Under the pieces are notes generated by a model, which saw only the letters and a list, made by a program, of their open reading frames with translations, ran no database searches and was not told the DNA's origin. A program made the position numbers and the translations under genes. From the NCBI GenBank assembly GCA_905215555.1, contig CAJMQU010000021.1, positions 1 through 64,000 of the forward strand: a DNA stretch of 64,000 bases. Reading direction: 5' to 3'. Shown one piece after another: positions 15,587-24,856 of this stretch. This stretch comes from an uncultured bacterium (GTDB taxonomy: Bacteria > Bacteroidota > Bacteroidia > Bacteroidales > Bacteroidaceae). Position 1 is the stretch's first letter, and each line of letters starts with the position of its first letter.

Positions 15587-17896
15587 TTATTCGCTCTTGA
15601 TACTGTTCACCGGATTCTCATTGGCAATCTTCCAGGATTTCCAGATGACGCAAGCAACAATAATAATCAGAATGGCCAGTGCTATCAGCACATATACAAT
15701 CCAGGAAAGCGGTACTTGCGTGGCAAACTGTTCCATCCACATTCCATTGACATACCACGATGCGAGTGTACCGATGATGACGGCAGGCGCAGCTACATAA
15801 AGTATATCTTTAGAAAGCAACTCCAATATACTTATGGACTCCGCTCCGTTCACTTTACGGATGGCAATCTCCTTCGAACGGCGGCGTACCTCGTCCGTAG
15901 TGTAACCTATCAACCCCATCAGCATGATAAAGAACATCGTCACTGCTGCCAATATAGTGGCATTACTGAACACACGCACAGGATTATATTCCCGCAGTAT
16001 CTGCTGCTCCATCCCCTCAAAATCTATTGTCTTGTCCGGATATGCCTCGGCGACGTCTTTATTGAGCCGCCGCAGGTTATCGGCGAAAGGTTCTTTAAGG
16101 CGCACGTGGACTGTATTACCAAAAGTACGGGTATAACCGAAGATTATGACATCCTGCGGTTCGTAAAAGGAACCAATGTGGAAATCTTTCAATACGCCTA
16201 CCACTTTATAGTTTTTACCTTCCATACGCAACGGATGGTTCAGGGCTTTATTTCCCCAGCGCATCCGCTCTGCAAAAGCTTCGTTCACAACTATTTCATC
16301 TGTGGCGCGTGCAGGACGCCCCTCCTTCAAGGTCATACCCATCATTTTGAAATAATCTTCGGGAGCACGACTGGTGCGGGTTGAAAAGAGAGATTGTCCG
16401 CCCTCGCCCTCAACCATCGAGCCGCTGTAGCTCCTGACAGGGCTACTGATGGCACAAGACACCTCTTCTACATAAGGTAGTCCGCGGAAAAAGTGTAATG
16501 CGGATTCACTTTCCTCATCTTTACCGAAATAAGCGTTAGCCGAGGCTACGCGATGTGGATCGTAACCCATATCCTTATCTTTCACATAATTGTATTGCGC
16601 CATCACCACGTACATCAGTCCACAGATGAAAGCTACACCTGAAAACTGGACAAAAAGCAACGGACATTTCCAACCTTTCTTTCCTTCCGTATAGCGGCGG
16701 AACACCTGAGACACGGGAATTCGGGCAAATAAACGGCCGGGCAACACGCCACCTAGGATGAACAAGGCAAGTACCACGGCGAGCGGCACCCAGATACGGT
16801 TCAGCGCAAAAAGTACACTCAACTTGGCGGCAGTGGTGTCTTCGATGAACTCCCGGAAGTTCAGTAATATCAGTCCCATCAGCATCAAAGCAAGCACAAT
16901 GATAATGCCCGTCTCCAGCAGGAACATAAGAAACACTGTGCCTCCGCTTGCGCCGCTGCACTTATGCACCCCCACCGCTTTGGCACGATAAGTAAGCGAG
17001 GAAACGGATATCAGCACATAGTTCAGTGCTGCAATAATGAGGATAGCAAGGGCAAGGACGCTCATGATGAAGTCCATACGCTTCACCTGGTCTTCGTTAC
17101 GATACACGTCGCGGATAGGTTTTACAAAGGCAGTGTAGCCGTAAGCTTTCTTGTCCTCTTCCGGACGGTACTTCTGAATCAGCGCATCGAGACGGGCGTT
17201 CACTACTCCTTTGTCGGCTCCGGGACGGAAGCGGATATATTCATAATAACTGTCGCCACCGCGCCAGGAATAGTTGCCCCAGCCCCGATTCCAACCTGTG
17301 GGCATAGACACAACACCTTCGGGGCGCATCGTGGCATTGTCCGGCAGATCCACGTAGGTGCCTTTCACGGTGAACTGCATTTCCTTGTCGTAGCTCAGCA
17401 CCTTCCCGATAGGGTCTTCGTCACCGAATATCTTCTTCGCCAGCCGGGCAGACAAGAAGATAACATCCTGCTGCATCAACTCTTTTTCCGGATTTCCACT
17501 CAACACCTCAATACCCATAGTACGGAAGAAAAGCGAATCGGCCAGCAATGTCCGGGCATCAAAACGGACGGTACCATTATATAAAGGTGCGCCCAAGAAG
17601 TAAGCAACACTAGTGGCAGCCTCTACTTCCTGCGGGAAATTTTCAAGAATAGCCCCCGCTACCGGACCGCAGTTCTGTTTCTGCGGTTTGAATTGTTCAC
17701 CATTGGCTGTGAAGATGGAAAATATCTGATATAGATTATTGTAATCTTTATAGCACGTGTCGTAACTTTGTTCGAAGGCTACACGGGCAAACAGCAAGAT
17801 ACTCATTGTTAATCCCAATCCGAGGGAAACGATTTTGATGATGTTCGAGCCACGTCCACGCAGCAACGTTTGTATGACGTAATAGATTTGTTTCAT
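15587..17896 (-). CDS. MacB/FtsX-type ABC transporter permease
   Basis: 769-aa inner-membrane permease with two FtsX-type modules: an N-terminal helix (about 18-40) and large periplasmic domain, a block of three helices (about 280-400), a short linker RLFARIPVSQVFRRYTEGKKGWK, another helix and periplasmic domain, and three C-terminal helices after the family motif RSKEIAIRKVNGA. The MacB class exports or mechanically transmits rather than importing. The ATPase gene lies 58 nt upstream and the permease relic 19 nt downstream. It is clearly a paralogue of the protein at 18684-20984, sharing the ending ENPVNSIKSE. Confidence 0.92.
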   Translation of the reverse strand: MKQIYYVIQTLLRGRGSNIIKIVSLGLGLTMSILLFARVAFEQSYDTCYKDYNNLYQIFSIFTANGEQFKPQKQNCGPVAGAILENFPQEVEAATSVAYFLGAPLYNGTVRFDARTLLADSLFFRTMGIEVLSGNPEKELMQQDVIFLSARLAKKIFGDEDPIGKVLSYDKEMQFTVKGTYVDLPDNATMRPEGVVSMPTGWNRGWGNYSWRGGDSYYEYIRFRPGADKGVVNARLDALIQKYRPEEDKKAYGYTAFVKPIRDVYRNEDQVKRMDFIMSVLALAILIIAALNYVLISVSSLTYRAKAVGVHKCSGASGGTVFLMFLLETGIIIVLALMLMGLILLNFREFIEDTTAAKLSVLFALNRIWVPLAVVLALFILGGVLPGRLFARIPVSQVFRRYTEGKKGWKCPLLFVQFSGVAFICGLMYVVMAQYNYVKDKDMGYDPHRVASANAYFGKDEESESALHFFRGLPYVEEVSCAISSPVRSYSGSMVEGEGGQSLFSTRTSRAPEDYFKMMGMTLKEGRPARATDEIVVNEAFAERMRWGNKALNHPLRMEGKNYKVVGVLKDFHIGSFYEPQDVIIFGYTRTFGNTVHVRLKEPFADNLRRLNKDVAEAYPDKTIDFEGMEQQILREYNPVRVFSNATILAAVTMFFIMLMGLIGYTTDEVRRRSKEIAIRKVNGAESISILELLSKDILYVAAPAVIIGTLASWYVNGMWMEQFATQVPLSWIVYVLIALAILIIIVACVIWKSWKIANENPVNSIKSE

Positions 17897-17954
17897 TGTA
17901 CTTTTCTGTTAATTCATTGCTCCATCAATGTTCATAAGAGAATTCTTTGTTTCC

Positions 17955-18641
17955 TTATAACATCTCTGGTGCCGTAACACTTGCCACAACACTACCGTCG
18001 AAAAGATGCACGGTGCGGTGGGCGAAACTTGCATCATGTTGTGAGTGCGTCACCATGATGATAGTGGTTCCTTCCCGGTTCAGTTCCGTCAGCAGATTCA
18101 TCACTTCCGCACCATTCTTGGAGTCCAGATTACCGGTCGGCTCATCAGCAAGTATCAGCTTCGGATTAGTAACTACCGCACGGGCAATAGCCACACGCTG
18201 TTGCTGACCACCGGAAAGCTGTTGGGGAAAATGCTTGGCACGGTGGCTGATATTCATACGTTTCAAAATATCTTCCACCATCCGGCGACGTTCAGAAGCC
18301 TTGATGCCGAGATAAGTCAAAGGTAGTTCCACGTTCTCATATACATTCAGTTCATCTATCAGATTAAAGCTCTGAAAGACAAAGCCCAATTTACCCTTAC
18401 GGACGCGGGTACGTTCCTTTTCCTTCAAATCGCCGACTTCCTGTCCCAGAAGTTTATATGAGCCTTCCGTCGGATTATCCAGTAGTCCCAAAATATTCAA
18501 CAGGGTGGATTTTCCACAACCTGACGGTCCCATGATGGCTACAAACTCGCCTTCTTTCACTTCGAGGTTCACATGGTTCAACGCTACTGTTTCCACTTCC
18601 GTTGTACGGAATACTTTGCTGATGTCATTAATTTCAATCAT
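17955..18641 (-). CDS. ABC transporter ATP-binding protein (LolD/MacB type)
   Basis: 228-aa cytoplasmic ATPase that would power the flanking permeases. All motifs are intact: Walker A GPSGCGKST, Q-loop FVFQSFNLIDEL, signature LSGGQQQR, Walker B LILADEPTGNLD and H-loop VTHSQHD. It lies between two permease genes (42 nt after the first, 58 nt before the second), which suggests one ATPase homodimer shared by two permeases. Transcription probably begins at the sigma-54 promoter at 21025-21038. Confidence 0.95.
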   Translation of the reverse strand: MIEINDISKVFRTTEVETVALNHVNLEVKEGEFVAIMGPSGCGKSTLLNILGLLDNPTEGSYKLLGQEVGDLKEKERTRVRKGKLGFVFQSFNLIDELNVYENVELPLTYLGIKASERRRMVEDILKRMNISHRAKHFPQQLSGGQQQRVAIARAVVTNPKLILADEPTGNLDSKNGAEVMNLLTELNREGTTIIMVTHSQHDASFAHRTVHLFDGSVVASVTAPEML

Positions 18642-18683
18642 AATACTGTGTAATTATAAGTTATTATACTAATTTTCTTTACT

Positions 18684-20984
18684 TTATTCGCTCTTAATGC
18701 TGTTTACCGGATTCTCGTTCGCTATCCTCCAGGAACGCAGAACAACACAACCAACAATGATGCCTAATACGCCCAAAGCAATCAATATATAATAGATAAC
18801 CGGAAATGACGATGTGTCACGAAACTGCTCCCGCCATATATTACCTATATACCACGCTCCTACCGTACCTATAATAACGGCAGGTATTGAAGTCCAAAGT
18901 ACATCTCTTGCCAGAAGTGAAAGGACGGATGCGGCATCTGCACCATTCACCTTACGAATAGCAATCTCCTTGCTGCGACGTTGCATTTCATCGTTGATAT
19001 ATCCTACCAACCCCATCAGTGTAATGAACAGAATAGTAATAGCTGCAAGTACTGCCGCATTGCGGAAGTTTGTCACACTGCGCTCCTGCTGACTTATCAA
19101 CCCTGGATATGATTTAAATACCAGATCATTTTGCGGGAAAATCTCCCTTACATCTTTATTCAGGTTTTGAAGATTCTCCTCAAACGGTTCTTTCAGCTTC
19201 AGCAACACAGTTCCGTTGAAGTTCGGAGCGTACGTGATAAACAAAGGTTGTACGGGTTCATAAGCCGGATTGGAAGTAGGAAAATCTTTCAAAACTCCTA
19301 CAATTGTACCCATCACGTTATCTCGCTTCCCTATCTGGCGCCCGATGGGATTTTCTTCCATATTCATCATTTCAAGGAATTTCTCATTGACCACGACCTC
19401 ACCGTCCTTTGTCATATTACGGCCTTCCTTCATTTTCAATCCAAGGAAAGGAATATAATCTTTATCCATTTGCATCCAGCGTAGGCTGACGTCGTGTCCG
19501 GCGGCATTTGTCAACACCTCACCGCTTAGTCCGTCGAGGAAAATATTGCTGCCACTCGCCACACTTTCCACATATGGCAGATTAACCAGCATGCTATGTG
19601 CATTCTCTGAATTTCCGAAATCGGTCTGCCCCATTACCACCCGCATCGGATCGAAACCACGATCCATCGTAGTTACGTAATAGCTTTGTGACAGAACCAC
19701 TCCCAGCACCCCAAAGATGAATGCCACTCCGCAGAACTGCACAAACAGCAAGGGACGTTTCCATCCTTTCTTCCCTTCCGTATAGCGGCGGAATACTTGT
19801 GTCACCGGAATACGCGAGAATATATATCCCGGCAACATTCCCCCCACTACAAACAGGAAGATGACAACGCAAAGTGATGCCCAGATATTCTCCCATCCGA
19901 AGATTCCGGCAAGCGAAACATCAAGTAAGTCTTCCACAGATTCACGAAAGTATACCAACAGCAATGCCATGCATACCAATGAAACCAGCAAAACAATACC
20001 CGTCTCCAGAATGAACATGCCAAAGATTGTGTTTCCTCCCGCCCCGTTGCACTTGTGCACACCGATGGATTTGGCACGTCGCGCCATAGAAGAAATGGAT
20101 ATCAGTACATAATTCAAGGTCACGATGAAAAGAATGGCACCACCCAATGTAAGCAAAATCCACACCATACGCATAGAACTGACTCCGCCATCTATACGGT
20201 AATTCTTGACAGGAGTAAGTTCTATAGCATACTTTACACTGGAATCATCACCATAGAAACGCTTCACCAACTCGGGAAGGCGTGCAGTCACCTTATCATG
20301 GTCTTCAGCATGGCGCAAACGAATGCAAGACAGATAACCGTCACCTCCTCTCCATCCCCAATATCCCCACCCATGCTTGGCAGAACTGGCGAGAGACATT
20401 ACTATCCGTACACCATAGAAGGAGGAATTTTCCGGAAAATCTTCAAAGACACCTTTCACTGTCATGGGGAGTTGCCTGCTCAAAGTAAGCGTTTGCCCTA
20501 TCGGATCTTGCTCGGCAAAAGCCTCACGCGCCATACTACGGCTGATAAACAATACATCCGGGTTGATCAGTTCATTCGGGTTACCCGTCACCAGCGGAAT
20601 GCCTATGGTGGAAAAAAAACAGGAGTCGCCGGTCATGGCATGGCAAGTAAAACGGTTGTTATCACGATACCATCCGCTGTTTCTCCACCACTGCTGTGTA
20701 ACAGTGGCACTCTCCACTTCTTCGGGAAAGGCATCGGCTATAGCCCCGGCAACAGGTCCCATCGTAATGTGTGCCTCCATATGCTTGTCACCTATATCCC
20801 AAATACTCTTAACTACATATAACCGCTCGTGGTCCTTGTAGCACGTGTCATAGTTGAACTCAAAAGCCTGACGGGCAAATATAAGTATACTAACCGTGAT
20901 TCCCAAAGTAAGGGAGATTATCTTTATTAAATTAGAGCCACGACTATGCAGCAAAGTTTGAATTACATAATAAAATGACTTCAT
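18684..20984 (-). CDS. MacB/FtsX-type ABC transporter permease (first gene of operon)
   Basis: 766-aa permease with the same two-module layout as its paralogue: N-terminal helix (GSNLIKIISLTLGITVSILIFA), periplasmic domain, helix block around 275-400, linker with FSRIPVTQVFRRYTEGKKGWK, second periplasmic domain, and three C-terminal helices preceded by RSKEIAIRKVNGA. It is the promoter-proximal gene, and the sigma-54 promoter predicts a leader of roughly 30 nt. The exported substrate is not known; relatives handle peptides, lipoproteins or antibiotics. Confidence 0.92.
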   Translation of the reverse strand: MKSFYYVIQTLLHSRGSNLIKIISLTLGITVSILIFARQAFEFNYDTCYKDHERLYVVKSIWDIGDKHMEAHITMGPVAGAIADAFPEEVESATVTQQWWRNSGWYRDNNRFTCHAMTGDSCFFSTIGIPLVTGNPNELINPDVLFISRSMAREAFAEQDPIGQTLTLSRQLPMTVKGVFEDFPENSSFYGVRIVMSLASSAKHGWGYWGWRGGDGYLSCIRLRHAEDHDKVTARLPELVKRFYGDDSSVKYAIELTPVKNYRIDGGVSSMRMVWILLTLGGAILFIVTLNYVLISISSMARRAKSIGVHKCNGAGGNTIFGMFILETGIVLLVSLVCMALLLVYFRESVEDLLDVSLAGIFGWENIWASLCVVIFLFVVGGMLPGYIFSRIPVTQVFRRYTEGKKGWKRPLLFVQFCGVAFIFGVLGVVLSQSYYVTTMDRGFDPMRVVMGQTDFGNSENAHSMLVNLPYVESVASGSNIFLDGLSGEVLTNAAGHDVSLRWMQMDKDYIPFLGLKMKEGRNMTKDGEVVVNEKFLEMMNMEENPIGRQIGKRDNVMGTIVGVLKDFPTSNPAYEPVQPLFITYAPNFNGTVLLKLKEPFEENLQNLNKDVREIFPQNDLVFKSYPGLISQQERSVTNFRNAAVLAAITILFITLMGLVGYINDEMQRRSKEIAIRKVNGADAASVLSLLARDVLWTSIPAVIIGTVGAWYIGNIWREQFRDTSSFPVIYYILIALGVLGIIVGCVVLRSWRIANENPVNSIKSE

Positions 20985-21024
20985 AGGGCATATATAAGAT
21001 TAAGTAATTTCTACCTTTAATATT

Positions 21025-21039
21025 GCAGAAAGCGTGCCA
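21025..21039 (-). promoter_or_regulatory. Sigma-54 (RpoN) promoter for the ABC operon
   Basis: Read on the minus strand the sequence is TTGGCACGCTTTCTGCAA. GG (-24) and GC (-12) are separated by the required 10 nt and the flanking bases match TGGCACG-N4-TTGCA at all but one position. The predicted start near 21013 is about 29 nt before the permease ATG. Sigma-54 promoters require an NtrC-type activator, for which the palindromes at 21096-21131 are candidate sites. Confidence 0.82.
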
Positions 21040-21095
21040 AACCTTAAAATCCATTTATTACCAAGAATTTACCTTTTCACACACATTCCTTCAGT

Positions 21096-21131
21096 GTCTA
21101 ATTATTAGACACTTCCGTCCAAGAATTAGAC
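21096..21131. promoter_or_regulatory. Tandem palindromic activator sites upstream of the sigma-54 promoter
   Basis: Site 1, GTCTAATTATTAGAC (21096-21110), is perfect and extends to 10-bp arms (21093-21113). Site 2, GTCCAAGAATTAGAC (21117-21131), is an imperfect copy. The centres are 21 bp apart, two helical turns, so dimers would bind the same face, as NtrC-family enhancer sites do. They sit about 60-95 bp upstream of the -24 element. Confidence 0.75.
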
Positions 21132-21207
21132 AGCTTATGAAAAAAGTACGGTACTAAGAGAACAGAAAAAAGGAAAATAAGACAAGCGTTTATCAAAATG
21201 AAAACTC

Positions 21208-21215
21208 TATCTTTG
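21208..21215 (+). promoter_or_regulatory. -7 element for the phosphoesterase gene
   Basis: TATCTTTG matches TAnnTTTG exactly, 39 nt before ATG 21254. The -33 is weak (GTTT at 21188-21191). This makes the intergenic region a divergent pair: sigma-54 to the left, the vegetative promoter to the right. Confidence 0.55.
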
Positions 21216-21253
21216 CCCACAGTTTTCTAACAGAAACTAATAATATAAATGTC

Positions 21254-22066
21254 ATGCACATGAAGCTATCTAAACTCCTATTCATCCCGCTTTTAGGCCT
21301 GTATATGAGCGGTTGCGATATGATAGATTATCACCCCTATGACACGCGCATCAGCGGTCAGACGGATATCAACAATTATAATATCGAGAAAATAGAGGCC
21401 AATTGTAAGAATAAGACCACTATCCGTTTTGTCACCATGGGCGACTCGCAACGATGGTATGATGAGACTGTAGATTTTGTCAATCACCTTAATAAACGAA
21501 ATGATATCGACTTTGTCATCCATGGCGGAGATTTCAGTGACTTCGGAGTTACTGATGAATTCCTGTGGCAGCGTGATATCATGAACAAACTGAAGGTTCC
21601 CTACGTCGGTCTGATCGGTAATCACGACTGCATCGGTACAGGTAAAGAAACGTTTCGTGCCATTTTTGGCGAACCGAATTTCTCTTTCATTGCCGGACGC
21701 ATCAAGTTTGTATGCCTGAATACCAATGCCCTCGAATATGATTACTCGCGTCCCATTCCGGACTTTAACTTCATCTCCAGCCAACTTGAAGACCGCCGTA
21801 ATGAGTACGACCGTACCATATTCTCCATGCACATCCGTCCTTTCTGTTTCGAGTTTAACAACAACGTGGCCGATGTTTTCCAATATGCCATCAAACAATA
21901 TCCCGGCCTATTGTTCTGTACCGCTGCCCACGAACATCGTTTGTTCGAAAAGGATCTCTTCGAAGACGGCTTGATGTACTACATGAGCGACTGCATGAAG
22001 CACCGCTGCTATTATATATTTACTATAACCCCTGACGGATATGAACGCGAAGTGGCCTATTATTAA
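21254..22066 (+). CDS. Calcineurin-like metallophosphoesterase lipoprotein
   Basis: 270-aa exported phosphoesterase. A lipoprotein signal peptide is visible (MHMKLSKLLFIPLLGLYMSGC, with Cys21 as the lipidated residue). The metal-binding set of the family follows in order: MGDSQ in place of the usual D-x-H first block, HGGDFSDFG, GNHD, SMHIRP and TAAHEHR. The first block lacks the usual His after Asp (Ser-Gln instead), so one metal ligand may be altered. It overlaps the next gene by 26 nt, so the two form a unit. Confidence 0.88.
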   Translation: MHMKLSKLLFIPLLGLYMSGCDMIDYHPYDTRISGQTDINNYNIEKIEANCKNKTTIRFVTMGDSQRWYDETVDFVNHLNKRNDIDFVIHGGDFSDFGVTDEFLWQRDIMNKLKVPYVGLIGNHDCIGTGKETFRAIFGEPNFSFIAGRIKFVCLNTNALEYDYSRPIPDFNFISSQLEDRRNEYDRTIFSMHIRPFCFEFNNNVADVFQYAIKQYPGLLFCTAAHEHRLFEKDLFEDGLMYYMSDCMKHRCYYIFTITPDGYEREVAYY

Positions 22067-22811
22067 AATATTGATGTGTTTCCAGTTTATCTGTTCATCC
22101 GCAAGCCATGCTCAAGAAGTGAAGACCATTACCATAGAGCCGCGACAGGTGTTCAGAGATACCATCATCATCACGAGATATGACACCGTATGGATGGAAA
22201 AAGAAAAGGTGAAGATAGACAGTGCTGATATCAGTCATAAGCATCCCAGCCGTTACGACAGACGTGTGCATCGCTACAGAAAACATTGGGAAAGCCTGAT
22301 TCCGACGCATACAAAGTTGCAATTTGCCGGTAATATGGGATTGATTTCTTTGGGTACGGGATGGGATTACGGTAAGCGTAATCAATGGGAAACGGACGTA
22401 TTCTTTGGTGTTCTGCCTAAATATCAGTCCAGACGAACCAAAATCACCATGACTTTGAAACAGAATTATATGCCTTGGAGCATTGCTCTTGGAAAAGAAT
22501 TCTCCGTAGAGCCCCTCGCTTGTGGCATGTATCTCAATACCGTATTCGGGAATGAATTCTGGACAAACGAACCTGAACGCTACCCGAAAGGTTATTATGG
22601 CTTCTCGTCCAAAATGCGCATCCACATCTTTCTCGGACAACGGCTGACGTACGACATTCCTCCACGCTGGCGTCTGGGAGCAAGGGCCATTACTTTTTTC
22701 TATGAGATAAGTACGTGTGATCTGTACGTGGTAAGTGCATTCACTAATCAATACTTGAAACCAAAAGATTACCTCAGTTTGTCATTCGGCTTGAAGACAC
22801 AGTTATTCTAA
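22041..22811 (+). CDS. Secreted hypothetical protein, probable outer-membrane barrel
   Basis: 256 aa, no family recognised with certainty. A Sec signal peptide is clear (KWPIIKILMCFQFICSSASHA, then QEV). After a charged linker (70-90), the rest alternates polar and aromatic residues and ends in an aromatic residue (SLSFGLKTQLF), as outer-membrane beta-barrels do. The first ATG is chosen because it supplies the positively charged signal-peptide start; the gene overlaps the phosphoesterase by 26 nt. The two may work together at the cell surface, which is inference. Confidence 0.7.
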   Translation: MNAKWPIIKILMCFQFICSSASHAQEVKTITIEPRQVFRDTIIITRYDTVWMEKEKVKIDSADISHKHPSRYDRRVHRYRKHWESLIPTHTKLQFAGNMGLISLGTGWDYGKRNQWETDVFFGVLPKYQSRRTKITMTLKQNYMPWSIALGKEFSVEPLACGMYLNTVFGNEFWTNEPERYPKGYYGFSSKMRIHIFLGQRLTYDIPPRWRLGARAITFFYEISTCDLYVVSAFTNQYLKPKDYLSLSFGLKTQLF

Positions 22812-22886
22812 GCATGTTTTAGACACAAAGTCATGTCTGCATCACGCGGACATGACCTCAAGAGAATTTATGGAATTGAATACGTG

Positions 22887-23069
22887 TTATACGAACTCTT
22901 CGACCATATACATGTCGCTGACAAAGTCATCGACAATGTCACTAAGGTTCTCGCAGGCTTCATCGGGCGTTTCACCGTAAGCGCTACACATGATATTACT
23001 TTTCAGATAGGCGTAATATCCGCCATCATCAGTTGCCTCAATAGCATAGTCATTTCTATTCAGTTTCAT
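22887..23069 (-). CDS. Small HicB-like protein
   Basis: 60-aa acidic protein. It resembles the HicB/DUF1902 partial RNase-H fold: DYAIEATDDGGYYAYLKSN then GETPDEACENLSDIVDDF. The start at 23069 is preferred over upstream ATGs because GAAAGGAGC, a good ribosome-binding site, lies 6 nt before it. No HicA toxin gene is next to it, so it is either an orphan antitoxin-like protein or has another role. Confidence 0.6.
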   Translation of the reverse strand: MKLNRNDYAIEATDDGGYYAYLKSNIMCSAYGETPDEACENLSDIVDDFVSDMYMVEEFV

Positions 23070-23172
23070 ATCAAGCTCCTTTCTATTTAGTACGTTGCAA
23101 AGATGGGAAACCGGTGTTACGGAGGCGTGTAGACAGTATGACAAAACTGTAAAAATCAGAACCATTACAAAA

Positions 23173-23208
23173 AAGGGCTGCATCTCCTTATACGAAGTGC
23201 AGCCCTTT
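23173..23208. terminator. Terminator downstream of proS
   Basis: Arms AAGGGCTGCA (23173-23182) and TGCAGCCCTT (23198-23207) are perfect, with a 15-nt loop. On the minus strand the stem is followed by TTTTTTGT, a classical rho-independent terminator for proS; the plus side has TTTGCTTTTT as well. Confidence 0.85.
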
Positions 23209-23253
23209 TGCTTTTTGCCACCTTGTCAACTGAAGCCAGTCGACTAGTCAATA

Positions 23254-24747
23254 TTAATATGAACGGGCAAACAATGCACGGCAAGCCGACGGTTTACCTG
23301 TTACCATACAAACACCCGGTTCTTTATCATCATCCAGAAAGGTTTCGAAGGGAATACAACGGATGGTAGCCTTAGTATCTTCCTTGATTTTCTCTTCCGT
23401 CTCAGTCGTACCATCCCAGTGAGCCAGAATAAAGCCCCCTTCTTCAATCTTCTTCTTAAACTCATCATAGCTATCCGCTTTCGTAATGCGAGAGTTACGA
23501 TAGTTAAGAGCTTTCTGGTAGATATTAGCTTGAATCTCTTCCAGCAAATCTTTTACATATTCTTCAATGCCATCGCAAGAACGGGTTTCTTTTTCCAGCG
23601 TGTCGCGGCGCATTACTTCCATTGTATTGTTTTCCAGGTCACGGCCCCCCATTACCAAACGAACAGGCACACCCTTCAATTCATAATCAGCAAACTTGAA
23701 GCCCGGACGTTTGTTGTCCGCATTATCATACTTGACAGAAATGCCCATGGATTTCAGTTTTGCAACAATACCTGCAATCTTTTCGTCAATTTTCTGCAGC
23801 ATCTCCGCATTCTTGTAGATAGGAACGATGACAACCTGTATCGGAGCCAAATGTGGCGGCAACACCAGCCCGTTGTCATCAGAGTGGGTCATGATAAGTG
23901 CCCCCATCAAACGGGTAGATACGCCCCATGACGTAGCCCAAACATATTCCAGCTTATTTTCTTTATTCACGAACTGTACATCGAATGCCTTGGCGAAGTT
24001 CTGTCCGAGGAAGTGAGATGTACCACTTTGCAAAGCTTTTCCATCCTGCATCATAGCCTCGATGGTGTAAGTATCCAGTGCACCGGCAAAACGTTCGTTA
24101 GCAGATTTCACACCTTTCACCACAGGAACAGCCATATATTTCTCTGCAAATTCAGCGTATACATTCAGCATACGTACTGCTTCTTCTTCAGCTTCTTCAC
24201 GGGTAGCATGTGCTGTGTGTCCTTCTTGCCACAGGAACTCGGCTGTACGCAGGAAGAGGCGGGTACGCATTTCCCAACGCATTACGTTAGCCCACTGGTT
24301 GCACAGAATAGGCAGGTCACGATAAGAATTAATCCAATTCTTATAAGTATTCCAAATGATGGTTTCGGAAGTAGGACGGATGATTAACTCTTCTTCCAGC
24401 TTGGCTTCCGGGTCCACAATTACACCGCTACCGTCAGGAGCATTCTTCAGGCGGTGATGGGTAACGACTGCACACTCTTTTGCAAAACCTTCCACATGTT
24501 CCGCTTCACGGCTGAGGAAAGACTTCGGAATCAACAGAGGAAAATAAGCATTCACATGTCCCGTTTCCTTAAACATATCGTCAAGCTGACGCTGTATCTT
24601 CTCCCAAATTGCGTATCCGTAAGGTTTAATCACCATACAACCACGCACAGCCGACTGCTCTGCCAAATCGGCCTTTAGCACCAATTCATTATACCACTGC
24701 GAATAATTCTCGCTGCGTTTGGTCAGATCTTTTAATTCTACTGCCAT
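23254..24747 (-). CDS. proS: Prolyl-tRNA synthetase (archaeal/eukaryotic-type)
   Basis: 497-aa class II aminoacyl-tRNA synthetase that charges tRNA-Pro. Motif 2 region MRWEMRTRLFLRTAEFLWQEGHTAH and the signature RPTSETIIW are intact. The length and the ending MVTGKPSACRALFARSY place it in the shorter archaeal/eukaryote-like group without the editing insertion, as is normal for Bacteroidota. It is a single-gene unit ending in a strong terminator; a TAATTTTG box (plus strand 24796-24803) may serve as its -7 element. Confidence 0.96.
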   Translation of the reverse strand: MAVELKDLTKRSENYSQWYNELVLKADLAEQSAVRGCMVIKPYGYAIWEKIQRQLDDMFKETGHVNAYFPLLIPKSFLSREAEHVEGFAKECAVVTHHRLKNAPDGSGVIVDPEAKLEEELIIRPTSETIIWNTYKNWINSYRDLPILCNQWANVMRWEMRTRLFLRTAEFLWQEGHTAHATREEAEEEAVRMLNVYAEFAEKYMAVPVVKGVKSANERFAGALDTYTIEAMMQDGKALQSGTSHFLGQNFAKAFDVQFVNKENKLEYVWATSWGVSTRLMGALIMTHSDDNGLVLPPHLAPIQVVIVPIYKNAEMLQKIDEKIAGIVAKLKSMGISVKYDNADNKRPGFKFADYELKGVPVRLVMGGRDLENNTMEVMRRDTLEKETRSCDGIEEYVKDLLEEIQANIYQKALNYRNSRITKADSYDEFKKKIEEGGFILAHWDGTTETEEKIKEDTKATIRCIPFETFLDDDKEPGVCMVTGKPSACRALFARSY

Positions 24748-24856
24748 TTTATTTCGTTTTTTAAAGTTTTTCGGATATATCTACTAAACAGTCGGCAAAA
24801 TTACAAAATTTTGTGTGAAAAGTGCGCCTAATAAGCACACTATTTAAAAAACACGA

